From: Hymenobacter sp. YIM 151500-1
GTDB taxonomy: Bacteria > Bacteroidota > Bacteroidia > Cytophagales > Hymenobacteraceae
Length of the DNA stretch: 64,000 nucleotides
Direction: 5' to 3'
Assembly: GCF_025979885.1 (NCBI RefSeq)
Contig: NZ_CP110139.1
Coordinates: 1,674,001 to 1,738,000 of the forward strand
Shown here: one piece after another, positions 43,109 through 51,353 of the stretch
Numbering within the stretch: position 1 is the first letter of the stretch
Layout of the letters: every line of letters starts with the position of its first letter
Position numbers and translations under genes: made by a program
Notes under the pieces: generated by a model
Database searches by the model: none
What the model was told of the DNA's origin: nothing
What the model saw: the letters and a program-made list of their open reading frames with translations, nothing else

Positions 43109-43873
43109 ATGAACAACATGCTTACCCGCTTCCTTAGCATGGGCTTGATGGCCACCCTTTTTCTCTCGTCGTGTGACAAGGATGAGGACCGCGTGACCAT
43201 GAACATGAAGGCTGCCCCAAAGCTCACGGCCTCGGCAACGACGGCTGGCCTTGTCAGAGCAAATGCGGCCAACAATGCCGTTACGTACTCTTGGTCTGCC
43301 GCTGACTTCGGCTACCAGGCCGCCGTAGCATACACGCTCCAGTTTGCCAAGGCTGGCTCAAACTTCGCTTCCAACGTGTACGAAGTGAACGTTGGGCAAG
43401 CACTGAGCAAAACCTTCACGGTTGAAGAGCTGAACAACGTGTACACGGGCGTGGACTGTAACTCAGCCAACAAGCTCACCAAGTTGGATGTCCGGGTCAG
43501 GGCGTCCATTAGCCCCGCTATTGGTAGCACGTCGGCCTTGTCTTCTATTGAGGCAACTCCGTATCCGGCCCAGGCCCTTCCTGCCGACGCCTGGGGCATC
43601 ATCGGTTCGGCTACTGCTGGTGGCTGGGACCGTGACACGGATATGACGTACGACTTCTGCACGCGGACGTGGAAGATTACTATTGCGTTGACTGGTGATG
43701 AGTTTAAATTCCGCGCTAATGATAAGTGGGATTTGAACTTGGGTGACGATGGAAATGATAAAGAACTGGAGCCCAACGGCGCCAACATCAAATCACCCGG
43801 TCCTGGTACTTACGAGGTAGTGTTAGACTACAACGCTAAACCGAAGGCGAAGTACACTATCACAAAGAAGTAG
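43109..43873 (+). CDS. SusE/SusF-like outer membrane lipoprotein
   Basis: A 254-residue predicted lipoprotein (FLSSC, Cys at about residue 22). Residues 30-135 resemble the SusE N-terminal beta-sandwich (TYSWSAADFGYQAAVAYTLQFA); residues 150-254 resemble a SusE/SusF starch-binding module with WGIIGSATAGGWDRDTDMTYD and FKFRANDKWDLNLGDDG. It probably binds the glycan at the surface beside SusCD. It has one binding module, fewer than SusE (two) or SusF (three) of Bacteroides. A strong terminator follows at 43888-43932. Confidence 0.85.
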   Translation: MNNMLTRFLSMGLMATLFLSSCDKDEDRVTMNMKAAPKLTASATTAGLVRANAANNAVTYSWSAADFGYQAAVAYTLQFAKAGSNFASNVYEVNVGQALSKTFTVEELNNVYTGVDCNSANKLTKLDVRVRASISPAIGSTSALSSIEATPYPAQALPADAWGIIGSATAGGWDRDTDMTYDFCTRTWKITIALTGDEFKFRANDKWDLNLGDDGNDKELEPNGANIKSPGPGTYEVVLDYNAKPKAKYTITKK

Positions 43874-43887
43874 CACATCCTCTTTAC

Positions 43888-43932
43888 TTAAAAAAAAAAG
43901 CCCCGCAAGCGTCAGCTGCGGGGCTTTTTTTG
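43888..43932 (+). terminator. Terminator of the susCDE operon
   Basis: aaaagccccgca and tgcggggctttt form a 12-bp stem with a run of seven T. The remaining sequence to 44150 holds no recognised feature. Confidence 0.85.
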
Positions 43933-44152
43933 TACCTGAACGATGATAGCACAACAGCTCTCCTTACCATCGTGAGCTACTATCTGTGCCGCTGCCTCTA
44001 ATTATATTATAGGCAGACTGCTTTCACTAAAGCAGTTGCATCAATCATACTCCCGCTGGTGCTGCACTACTGCCGGTGGCCTGCCTATTTGCTGACGGGC
44101 TTCCGCTTCAGCCATACTACTGATTTCTGGAGCATTGGCTTGTATAGTTGCT

Positions 44153-44196
44153 TAAAAAAAAAAAACGGGCCTACCCCGCATGAGGTAGGCCCGTTT
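44153..44196 (-). terminator. Terminator of the T9SS surface protein gene
   Basis: On the minus strand aaacgggcctacc and ggtaggcccgttt form a 13-bp stem followed by ten T. Confidence 0.85.
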
Positions 44197-44237
44197 AGAT
44201 GAGCTGTAGTAGCTACAAACGAATTCTTCTCGCCAGA

Positions 44238-45422
44238 TTAGAAGATTACCACCTTCCGGGCAGAAGCGGATTCGCCGACTTGCACCCGCACCATGTAAGT
44301 GCCGGCTGTGAGGCCAGTGCGTTCAATCTGGGCGGTGTGCTGCCCTACGGCGGCTTTGTCGCGGCTGATGGTGCGCACGGCGCGGCCTACCATGTCGGAA
44401 ACGGTGATGGTAACCGGCTGGGCGCGGTCAGCCACGGTGTAGTCCAGTTTCAGGTTGCTGTCAACCAGCGGGTTCGGGTACGCCCGGAAAGCAATGCGGG
44501 CGTCGTCGGTTTTACGGTTGCCGAGCACCGTGAGGGTGGTGGCCGTTACGACTAACGTGCCAGCTTGTGTGCCGGGAATATTAGCGAAGTTTACCGAGGA
44601 AGCAGCGCCTAGGTTAGTGGCAGCAGTTGCAGGAGGATTGGATTGCGGAATGAAGTCCGTCGACAGGAAGTCGCCGTCTTGGTTGTTCTGCACGGCAAAG
44701 ATGCGCACCGTACCACCAACAGCCGGAATGCCCATAGCAGTACGGCTTACCGAAATTTCCAAGCCATTGCTGGGAGCATTGCCGTTAGTAGAGAAGCCCG
44801 GATTCGACGACAGGTTAGCACTGGTGGTATACGCTACCTGTGCGCCAGCAAAGCCAGCTAGTGCGCCCGAAACCGAAGAAGCGGGTACTGTGGCCGCTGT
44901 GCCATTGAGAGCCAGGGGCGTAGTGCCCGTCAGGACCTGGGCCGTGGCAGCAGTGGCCGAAGTGTAGGCTACTCCTTCAATTCGTGCCTCGTTGGCGGCG
45001 TTGGTGCCTTTGATGGCTACGGCCAAGTCAGCCGCCAAATCCAAACGAGCAGTCATGCCGTTGAAAGAGGTGCCGGTTGGGGTGGTTACAGCAGGTAAAG
45101 CAGTGCCTACTGGTACACCATCTACCCCGGGACGGTCAATGAACAGCTGAATGGAGTTCTTCAGGTCAGGACCGGTTTGGAGCGTGCCGGCAACGAAGAA
45201 ATACAGGTTGTTAGCATCAGAAGCAGCGTAGAGTGCCAACAGACCGGCATCACCGAAACCGCGGGGACCCGTGAAGCGGCCTACCAGCTGATAGCCGGTA
45301 ACTCCAACTTCAGACGCAGCCAGTTGGCCATTAACTGTAATGGGGGCTTGCGTTTGCGCCTTCACGCCCAGGGAAGCAGCCGTGAGAGCACCTGCTGCAG
45401 CTAGAGTAAACAGTTTTTTCAT
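44238..45422 (-). CDS. Secreted protein with T9SS C-terminal sorting domain
   Basis: A 394-residue protein. Signal peptide MKKLFTLAAAGALTAASLGV (cleavage near VKAQ). The middle part is Ala, Thr and Gly-rich with beta-sandwich character and a stretch (LYAASDANNLYFFVAGTLQ...IQLFIDRPG) resembling a carbohydrate-binding or DOMON-like fold that is often found in CBM9-type modules. The C-terminal T9SS domain starts near residue 315 (FRAYPNPLVDSNLKLDYT) and ends GTYMVRVQVGESASARKVVIF. It should be carried to the surface by the T9SS. The function is unknown. The start at 45422 is used; the open frame to 45521 is AT-rich upstream sequence. Confidence 0.8.
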   Translation of the reverse strand: MKKLFTLAAAGALTAASLGVKAQTQAPITVNGQLAASEVGVTGYQLVGRFTGPRGFGDAGLLALYAASDANNLYFFVAGTLQTGPDLKNSIQLFIDRPGVDGVPVGTALPAVTTPTGTSFNGMTARLDLAADLAVAIKGTNAANEARIEGVAYTSATAATAQVLTGTTPLALNGTAATVPASSVSGALAGFAGAQVAYTTSANLSSNPGFSTNGNAPSNGLEISVSRTAMGIPAVGGTVRIFAVQNNQDGDFLSTDFIPQSNPPATAATNLGAASSVNFANIPGTQAGTLVVTATTLTVLGNRKTDDARIAFRAYPNPLVDSNLKLDYTVADRAQPVTITVSDMVGRAVRTISRDKAAVGQHTAQIERTGLTAGTYMVRVQVGESASARKVVIF

Positions 45423-45849
45423 AGGAGAAAAGTGAAGTGAAAAAGGTAGAAAGTAGAAAAAAGTGAGAAAAGAAAAAAGGTAATCAGCACGTACGAAACC
45501 AATTCTATCAAGTTGTAGCAATGGTTTCTATACGTGTAGCAATGAACAATATTCTCGCAATATATGCCATAGCTGCAGCCGGAATTCTGAAAAACACAAA
45601 ATTTTACAAGCCGCAAGCGTATGCCACGCCTGTTATCTGCGCTTTGGTCAGCCAACAGCTCAAGAGCTGCGGTACACGCCACACTAGCAGGAGCTCGTTC
45701 TTCTCTTCTATCCCATCGGTGTGAAGCAATTTTCAATCTGCTTTTCTGCCTGCTACGCTACCTATTCTGGTCAGCCTTCGTAGTTTGCACCTGCTAGCGT
45801 ATTTCTCACCTTTCTGGCTTATGGGCCGGATTCTCTCACTACGACTTCG
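45423..45849. other. AT-rich intergenic region between divergent genes
   Basis: About 427 bp. A purine-rich stretch (gtagaaagtagaaaaaagtg) lies directly upstream of the surface protein gene. No repeat family or RNA gene is seen; it should hold the two divergent promoters. Confidence 0.5.
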
Positions 45850-46707
45850 ATGATACTCATTGCCGACGGCGGCTCGACCAAGTGTAACTGGTGCCAGCTG
45901 GATGAAAGCACCGGCCAGCGGGTGTACTTCAACACCGAGGGCTACAACCCCGACTTTGTAAGCACGGCCGACATTGTAGCTTCGCTCACCCAGCACCTGC
46001 CCGAGGCACTAAACCGGGCGGCCGTGCGGGAGGTGCATTTCTACGGGGCCGGCGTATCCAGCCAGGCCAAGGCCGACGTTATCCGGCTGGCGCTCCGGCA
46101 GTTGTTCCCGGCTGTGCAGGAAATTGCCGTTACCGAAGACCTGCTGGCCTCGGCCCGCGCCCTGCTGGGCCATAAGCCGGGTTTCGCGGCCATTCTGGGT
46201 ACGGGTACCAACTCCTGCATCTACGACGGGCAGCGCATCACGCACAACGTGGATTCGCTGGGCTACTTCCTCGGCGACGAAGGCTCCGGCTCCCACATCG
46301 GCAAGCGGCTGCTGCGCGACTACCTGCGCGGCCTCATGCCCGAAGGACTGCCCGCCGCCCTGCAAGAAACCTACGGCCTGGGCTCCCGCAACGACATTCT
46401 GGACCGGCTCTACAACCAACCTTTGCCGAACCGCTTCCTGGCTTCGTTTGCCAAGTTTGCCTACGACCACAACAACGTCAGCTACTGCCGCGACATCGTG
46501 CTGGAAAGCTTCGAGGCGTTTTTCCATAACCTGGTGCGCCACTACCCCAACTACCAGCAGTATACGTTCAACTGCGTGGGCTCAGTGGGCTACAACTTCC
46601 GCGACGTGCTGGCGCAGGTGGCCCAGCAGTACCAGATGGAAGTCGGCAAAATCATCCGCTCCCCCATCGACGACCTCGTGAGCTACCACCTGGAGCTGGT
46701 GAAATGA
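45850..46707 (+). CDS. BadF/BadG family ATPase, GlcNAc kinase-like
   Basis: A 285-residue actin-fold sugar kinase. The phosphate-1 loop DGGSTKCNW is at residues 6-14, AILGTGTNSCIYDG at about 115 is the second phosphate loop, and GYFLGDEGSGSHIGKRLLRDYL is the family signature. This family includes N-acetylglucosamine kinases. It likely phosphorylates an amino sugar released by glycan breakdown, or recovered from cell wall; the exact substrate is inferred. It lies next to the amylase gene and ends with an R6 repeat that overlaps the TGA stop codon. Confidence 0.85.
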   Translation: MILIADGGSTKCNWCQLDESTGQRVYFNTEGYNPDFVSTADIVASLTQHLPEALNRAAVREVHFYGAGVSSQAKADVIRLALRQLFPAVQEIAVTEDLLASARALLGHKPGFAAILGTGTNSCIYDGQRITHNVDSLGYFLGDEGSGSHIGKRLLRDYLRGLMPEGLPAALQETYGLGSRNDILDRLYNQPLPNRFLASFAKFAYDHNNVSYCRDIVLESFEAFFHNLVRHYPNYQQYTFNCVGSVGYNFRDVLAQVAQQYQMEVGKIIRSPIDDLVSYHLELVK

Positions 46708-46745
46708 GTGAATGAGTGATTAAGTGAAGTACTGTCGTCCTTCAC
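46704..46745. repeat. Family R6 repeat, copy b (GAATGAGTGA)
   Basis: aatgagtgaatgagtgatta begins inside the TGA stop codon of the kinase gene. It is a half copy of the element at 4463-4581. Confidence 0.65.
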
Positions 46746-46763
46746 TTTCCCCTCCTCATCAAG

Positions 46764-46803
46764 CAAAAACCCCGGCCTCCTTACTGGAAGCCGGGGTTTA
46801 TTT
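46764..46803 (+). terminator. Terminator of the kinase gene
   Basis: aaaccccggcctcc and ggaagccggggttt form a stem with a short loop followed by aTTTCTT. Confidence 0.75.
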
Positions 46804-46855
46804 CTTCTTAAGGCGGCTGAAACCTTTTACAAGCTCAGCCGTCCCGTTGCATCTG

Positions 46856-46904
46856 TGCAATCAGCTAAAATCTGCACAATCTGTGATTACACAATCTGTG
46901 ATTA
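46856..46904. repeat. Family R5 repeat, copy c (AATCACAGATT)
   Basis: tctgcacaatctgtgattac and acaatctgtgattat are tandem units related to the sequence after the M1 peptidase stop codon. The last TTA is the TAA stop codon of the amylase gene on the minus strand. Confidence 0.7.
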
Positions 46905-49787
46905 TTGGTTTTGAACTACGAGGCGGGCCGTCTGGATTTGCTCGCCGGCTTGCAGGCGCACGAGGTACACGCCGTTGGCGAGGTCCTGCACGGGTAGCTT
47001 CAACTCCTGGGCGCCCTTAGCCTGGCGGCCGACGCTGAGGGTGCGCACGGTAGCACCCAGCACGTTTTGCACCGTGAGGCTAACCGGGCCGCTGATGGGC
47101 AGCTCGTAGCGCAGGGTGGTAACGGCGGCAGCGGGGTTGGGCTCCGAGGTCAGGCGCAGGGCGGCCGTTTCGCGGGGGCGGCCCGACGACAGCACCGTGC
47201 CGGCCGGCTTGGCAATGCGGCGCGAGGTGTACACCGTGTACTGGCCGGGAGCCAGCGTGATGGGCGCCGTGCGGCCGGCTTCGGTGATGGTGACGGCCTC
47301 GCCGGTCAGGTAGTTGTACCAGGTGCCGGCCGCCTGGAATGTGGGGTTGACGGTGGCTTCCCGCACGTCGAAGTTGCCGACAATGGTGACGTTCAGGCGC
47401 GGGTCGGTGATTTGCAGCTTCTTCACGGCGCCGGCTACGTCCTGCGTAAACGTGGCGGGGTCTTCAAAGGCGGGCTCCTGCACCTTCAGCGCAATCAGGC
47501 TGCGGTACACGTCGTAGAGGCGGCGGCGGTTGGGGTTCTGGTAGTAGTTCCACACGGGCGCCTTGTTGCTCAGCTTGCACCGGTCGTTCGGGTAGGGCGT
47601 GGGCACGGTGCCGTCGGGGCACTCGAAGATGGACTTGTCGAAGCCCAACTCACCGAACTGCCAGATCATCTTGGGGCCGGGCACCGTGAAGAAGAACGCG
47701 CTGGCCAGCTCCATGCGGGCCAGGGCCGTGTTCAGGTCCTTGGTCGAGTACGAGCCCTGCACGTTGCCGAAGGCCAAGTTCTTGTACATCAGGCGCTCCT
47801 CGTCGTGGCTTTCCATGTAGGCCACCAGGTCAGGCTTAGCGAAGCCGCGCGTGGCGTGGTAGGCCCGGCTGGTGTTCGACTTGCCATTCTCGTTGTAGCC
47901 CATGGTGCCTTCGTTGTAGGCGTCGGTCATCTTGCCCCAGAGCATCAGCCCCAGGTCCGACAGGGCCTTTTCCTCGGAGTCTACGCCCAGGTGCTCCAGA
48001 ATCGGAATAACATTGGCGTCCACGCTCTTCATGAAGTCGGCGTAGTCTTTCCAGATGTCCACGCGCGACTGGTCGTACTGGCTCCAGTCACCTACACCAG
48101 TTGTAACCTTCTGGGTGAAGCCTTTGCTGAGGTCGAAGCGGTAGCCGTCTACGTTGTATTCTTTCAGCCAGAACTCCATCACGCGCTTGCTGAAGTAGCG
48201 GGTGTAGGCGCTTTCGTGGTTGAAGTCGTAGCCTACGTTGAAGGGGTGGGTGGCATCGGCGTTAAACCAGGGGTTGTCCTTGGGCTTGCCGTTCTCGAAG
48301 TACAGCTGCACCATGGGGCTCTGGCCGAACGACTGGTTGAGCACCATGTCCAGGATAACGGCAATACCGCGCTTGTGGGCCTCGTCGATGAAGCGCTTCA
48401 GCTCGTTTTTGGGGCCGTAGTACTTGTCGGGGGCGAAGTAGAAAGACGTATTGTAGCCCCAGCTTTCGTTGCCCTCAAACTCGTTCACGGGCATCAGCTC
48501 AATCACGTTCACGCCCAGGCGCTGGATGTACTTAAGCGTGTCGGTCAGGGTCTGGTAGTCGTGGCGGGCCAGGAAGTCGCGCACTAGCAGCTCATACACC
48601 ACCATATCAGTGCGCTTGGGGCGCTGGAAGTTGGTGGTCTGGAAGGTGTAGCCGGGCGCATTGCTTTGCAGCACCGACACCAAGCCGGTGGTTTTGCCCG
48701 TGGGGTAGGCTTTCAGGTTCGGGAAGGTAACGGCCGGGATAAACCGGTCGTTGTTGGGGTCCAGCACCTTTTCGGTGTAGGGGTCGGGGATGCTGAGGCC
48801 ATCCACCAGGAATTGGTAGGCGTACTCCTGGCCGGGCGTGAGGCCGTCAATCTGCACCCACCAGCGGCCGTTTTCGGCGTCGGTGGCGGCAGTTTTCTTC
48901 AGCTGATACGCCACGCCCGGCTGCCAGTCGTTGAAGTCGCCGATGGCGTATACATTGGTTTTGCCCGGAGCCGTCAGGGTCAGAATAGCCGAGGCCCCGT
49001 TGTTGATGTAGGTTACGCCGTCCTTCTTGGCGCCGGCCGGCAGGGCCGCCGTTTGCGTGGCCGGGCTCACGAACAGCCGGATTTCATCCGACACCGTGGT
49101 TGTACCGTTGGTGGCCGTCAGCCGCACCACGTTCAGGCCTTGCTGGGTGATGGTAACGTCCTTGGTCAGGGAGGTAGCGTTGGTTTGCTGGTCTACCTGC
49201 GTGCCGTTGAGCGTGAGGGTGAGCGTGGCCGCCGCCGAGGCTTCGCCCCGCACACTGACCACGGCGTTCTGGCTGACGAACTGCGTAGCACCGCCCGTAG
49301 CCGGGGCCGTGATGCGCACCGACAGGGCCGTGTTCTGGGCCACGTCTACCAGGATGTCCCGGCCGCCGGTGTCCTTGCCTTCGGGTGAGCCGTTGGCCCC
49401 GCGAAACACCATGGCCAGCTTCAGAATCTTGTCGGTGACCGGCAGCTTGTCGTAGTAGGTGCGGGGCGTGAGCGTGATGGTGTACAGGTTGGGGTTGGTG
49501 GCGCTGCGCGTCATCTTCTCCTTCGGAATGGGCTGTGAGAAGCTGGTGCCCACCACGGCTTTCCAGTCGGAGTCGCTGGTGCTCTTGTCGGAGATGACGC
49601 CGGTCCAGATGTAGACGTCGCCGGTGTAGTCTTTCAGTCCGGCCGTGCCCTTGGTGGCATCGAAGGTGAGCGTCACCTGGTCGTTTTCGGTGAAGAACAC
49701 CGGGTTGGCCGTTACTACCTGGGCCTGCGCCGCCGGCAAGCCCGCCAGCGTCACCACCCAGAGCAACAGGAGTCGAAGTGCTTTCAT
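46902..49787 (-). CDS. T9SS-exported alpha-amylase family glycoside hydrolase (GH13)
   Basis: A 961-residue secreted enzyme. Signal peptide MKALRLLLLWVVTLAGLPAAQAQ; an N-terminal beta-domain (about 25-150), Big/E-set modules (about 155-260), a CBM48-like domain with NVYAIGDFNDWQPGVAYQL (about 280-360), then a GH13 barrel (about 385-760). Catalytic residues are Asp552 (GYRFDLSK), Glu598 (ILEHLG) and Asp662 (ESHDEE). The C-terminal ~85 residues form a T9SS sorting domain (LTSEPNPAAAVTTLRYELP ... GVYLVRLQAG). It cleaves alpha-1,4-glucans outside the cell for import by SusCD. The open frame continues upstream to 51008, but the signal peptide at 49787 marks the true start. Confidence 0.93.
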   Translation of the reverse strand: MKALRLLLLWVVTLAGLPAAQAQVVTANPVFFTENDQVTLTFDATKGTAGLKDYTGDVYIWTGVISDKSTSDSDWKAVVGTSFSQPIPKEKMTRSATNPNLYTITLTPRTYYDKLPVTDKILKLAMVFRGANGSPEGKDTGGRDILVDVAQNTALSVRITAPATGGATQFVSQNAVVSVRGEASAAATLTLTLNGTQVDQQTNATSLTKDVTITQQGLNVVRLTATNGTTTVSDEIRLFVSPATQTAALPAGAKKDGVTYINNGASAILTLTAPGKTNVYAIGDFNDWQPGVAYQLKKTAATDAENGRWWVQIDGLTPGQEYAYQFLVDGLSIPDPYTEKVLDPNNDRFIPAVTFPNLKAYPTGKTTGLVSVLQSNAPGYTFQTTNFQRPKRTDMVVYELLVRDFLARHDYQTLTDTLKYIQRLGVNVIELMPVNEFEGNESWGYNTSFYFAPDKYYGPKNELKRFIDEAHKRGIAVILDMVLNQSFGQSPMVQLYFENGKPKDNPWFNADATHPFNVGYDFNHESAYTRYFSKRVMEFWLKEYNVDGYRFDLSKGFTQKVTTGVGDWSQYDQSRVDIWKDYADFMKSVDANVIPILEHLGVDSEEKALSDLGLMLWGKMTDAYNEGTMGYNENGKSNTSRAYHATRGFAKPDLVAYMESHDEERLMYKNLAFGNVQGSYSTKDLNTALARMELASAFFFTVPGPKMIWQFGELGFDKSIFECPDGTVPTPYPNDRCKLSNKAPVWNYYQNPNRRRLYDVYRSLIALKVQEPAFEDPATFTQDVAGAVKKLQITDPRLNVTIVGNFDVREATVNPTFQAAGTWYNYLTGEAVTITEAGRTAPITLAPGQYTVYTSRRIAKPAGTVLSSGRPRETAALRLTSEPNPAAAVTTLRYELPISGPVSLTVQNVLGATVRTLSVGRQAKGAQELKLPVQDLANGVYLVRLQAGEQIQTARLVVQNQ

Positions 49788-49926
49788 GCAGATGAAAAAG
49801 AGAGTAAAAAGTAGAAAAGAGAAATTGACAACAAAGAGGGCCCGGTCGCCGTCCGAGCCCAGAGAAAAGTCGGGAAAGATACGCACGGGCTGCGTGGGCA
49901 ACCAAGCTACCGCCGGGTTTTGTTTG

Positions 49927-49934
49927 TAGTTTTG
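49927..49934 (+). promoter_or_regulatory. Bacteroidota -7 element (TAGTTTTG)
   Basis: TAGTTTTG matches TAnnTTTG and lies 7 bp before a GTG that could start the DUF2279 protein. If both are right the mRNA has no leader. Confidence 0.4.
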
Positions 49935-49940
49935 CCTTTT

Positions 49941-50927
49941 GTGGGAGCCGCCGTTTCTTTCTGCGTTGGTGCATGCCGCAGCTGGCTGGCTGCCGCGCTG
50001 CTGCTGAGCCTGGCCGGCTCGGCCGCGGCCCAGGCTCCGGCCCGGCCCGGTCCGCTTTCCGGCCGTGCGGCCACGCCTCCTCCCCTCGCCCAGCTGGCCC
50101 CCGACACCCTGCTGAAGTCCCCACTGAGCCGCCGCCTGCCGGTGCTGGCCGGGGGGCTGGCCGTGACCTATCCGGCCACGCTGTACGGACTTAGCCGGGG
50201 CTGGTACACCGGCGAGCGGGCACCTCTGCACTGGTTCAACGACTGGCCCGAGTGGAAGCAGCTGGACAAGGCCGGGCACTTCTGGGGCGCGTTTCACATG
50301 AGCCGCGGGGCCGTGGACATGCTGGGCTGGGCGGGAGTGCCCGACCGGCGCGCCCTCTGGTACGGGGGCTTCGTGGGGTTTCTGCTGCTGAGCCCCATCG
50401 AGCTGCTCGACGGCCGCGACCCGCAGTACGGCGCCTCGGCCTCTGACTTGGCGGCCAACTTCCTGGGCTCGGCGGGCGTGGTGGGGCAGCACCTGGCCTG
50501 GGGCGAGGTGCGCCTCATGCCCAAGTACTCGTTTCGGACCACGCGCTACGCCCGCCAGCGCCCCAACGTGCTGGGCCGCAGCCTGGCCGAGCAGTTTCTC
50601 AAAGACTACAACGGCCACACCTACTGGCTGTGCGCCGACGTGGGCGCCTGGCTGCCGGCCTCCTCGCGCTGGCCCCGCTGGCTCCAGCCGGCCCTGGGCT
50701 ACGGCGCCCAACAGATGGTGTTCAACGACCCCGACGCCAACGCCGCGCTGGGTCTGCGCTCCTACCGGCAGTTCTACCTCAGCCTCGACGTGGACCTGCG
50801 CCGCATCCCGACGCGCTCCAAGCTGCTCAAGCGGGTGTTCTACGTGGCCAGCATCTTCCACCTGCCCGCCCCGGCCCTGGAGTGGAACCCGCGCCACGGC
50901 CTGCGGGCGCACGGGTTGTATTACTAG
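49941..50927 (+). CDS. DUF2279 family exported protein; start uncertain
   Basis: A protein of about 328 residues. A hydrophobic signal segment (WLAAALLLSLAGSAAAQAP) is followed by the DUF2279 domain, with WFNDWPEWKQLDKAGHFWGAFHMSRG, RALWYGGFVGFLLLSPIELLDGRDPQYGASASDLAANFLG and a C-terminal part containing KYSFRTTRYARQRPNVLGRSLAEQFLKDYNGHTYWL. This resembles YfiM of E. coli, a lipoprotein of unknown role. No ATG gives a good signal peptide; GTG 49941 is the most likely start, since a promoter element lies just before it, and TTG 49920 is the outer alternative. Location is probably the outer membrane. Confidence 0.75.
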   Translation: MGAAVSFCVGACRSWLAAALLLSLAGSAAAQAPARPGPLSGRAATPPPLAQLAPDTLLKSPLSRRLPVLAGGLAVTYPATLYGLSRGWYTGERAPLHWFNDWPEWKQLDKAGHFWGAFHMSRGAVDMLGWAGVPDRRALWYGGFVGFLLLSPIELLDGRDPQYGASASDLAANFLGSAGVVGQHLAWGEVRLMPKYSFRTTRYARQRPNVLGRSLAEQFLKDYNGHTYWLCADVGAWLPASSRWPRWLQPALGYGAQQMVFNDPDANAALGLRSYRQFYLSLDVDLRRIPTRSKLLKRVFYVASIFHLPAPALEWNPRHGLRAHGLYY

Positions 50928-51308
50928 AGGTGAGAAGTGAAAGGTAAACCTGCTGAAGTTTTTTGGGTGGCTGTTGGGAAACGAAGGCTGCGCTGCTGAA
51001 GGCAGCATTTCTACCGCTTCGTTTGCGTGATTTGGAAGCTGTCCGTCGAGACGTTAAGAACGGGGTAGCGACACGTCCTTTTGCGTCGCTACAGCTCCAC
51101 GCTGCCCTGATACCCGGCTACTAACTTTAAGAGCTTCAACGATGTGCTGTGGGGCTGCGAATCCTCTGGGAAGGCGCGCAGCTTGCACGTGGTTTTTTCG
51201 CACTGCTCTTAGCTGAGGAAGCTGCCACAGCCGTACTCGTTAGCCGAGAAGCGAGAAGCAGGAAGAAGCAGGCGGAAATTTATTTCCGGACCAGGACCAG
51301 CGCCGGGC
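50928..51308. other. Intergenic region with R3 and R10 repeat fragments
   Basis: An R3 fragment (aggtgagaagtgaaagg) starts at the DUF2279 stop codon. gtagcgac and gtcgctac, separated by 13 bases, form a palindrome at 51065-51093 of a type common in Bacteroidota. The rest shows nothing recognisable. Confidence 0.5.
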
Positions 51309-51316
51309 TACCTTTG
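51309..51316 (+). promoter_or_regulatory. Bacteroidota -7 element (TACCTTTG)
   Basis: TACCTTTG lies 38 bp before the ATG of the DUF2027-Smr gene. It matches the TAnnTTTG consensus; the -33 box is weak. Confidence 0.5.
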
Positions 51317-51353
51317 TTGCTTGCTTGACACGAATTTGCTTACCCCTGACGAT

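Noticed and set aside
46902..51008. Single 1368-codon reading frame covering the amylase and sequence upstream
   Set aside because: The upstream 407 codons are Arg/Pro/Ala-rich and antisense to the DUF2279 gene. A clean signal peptide starts at 49787.
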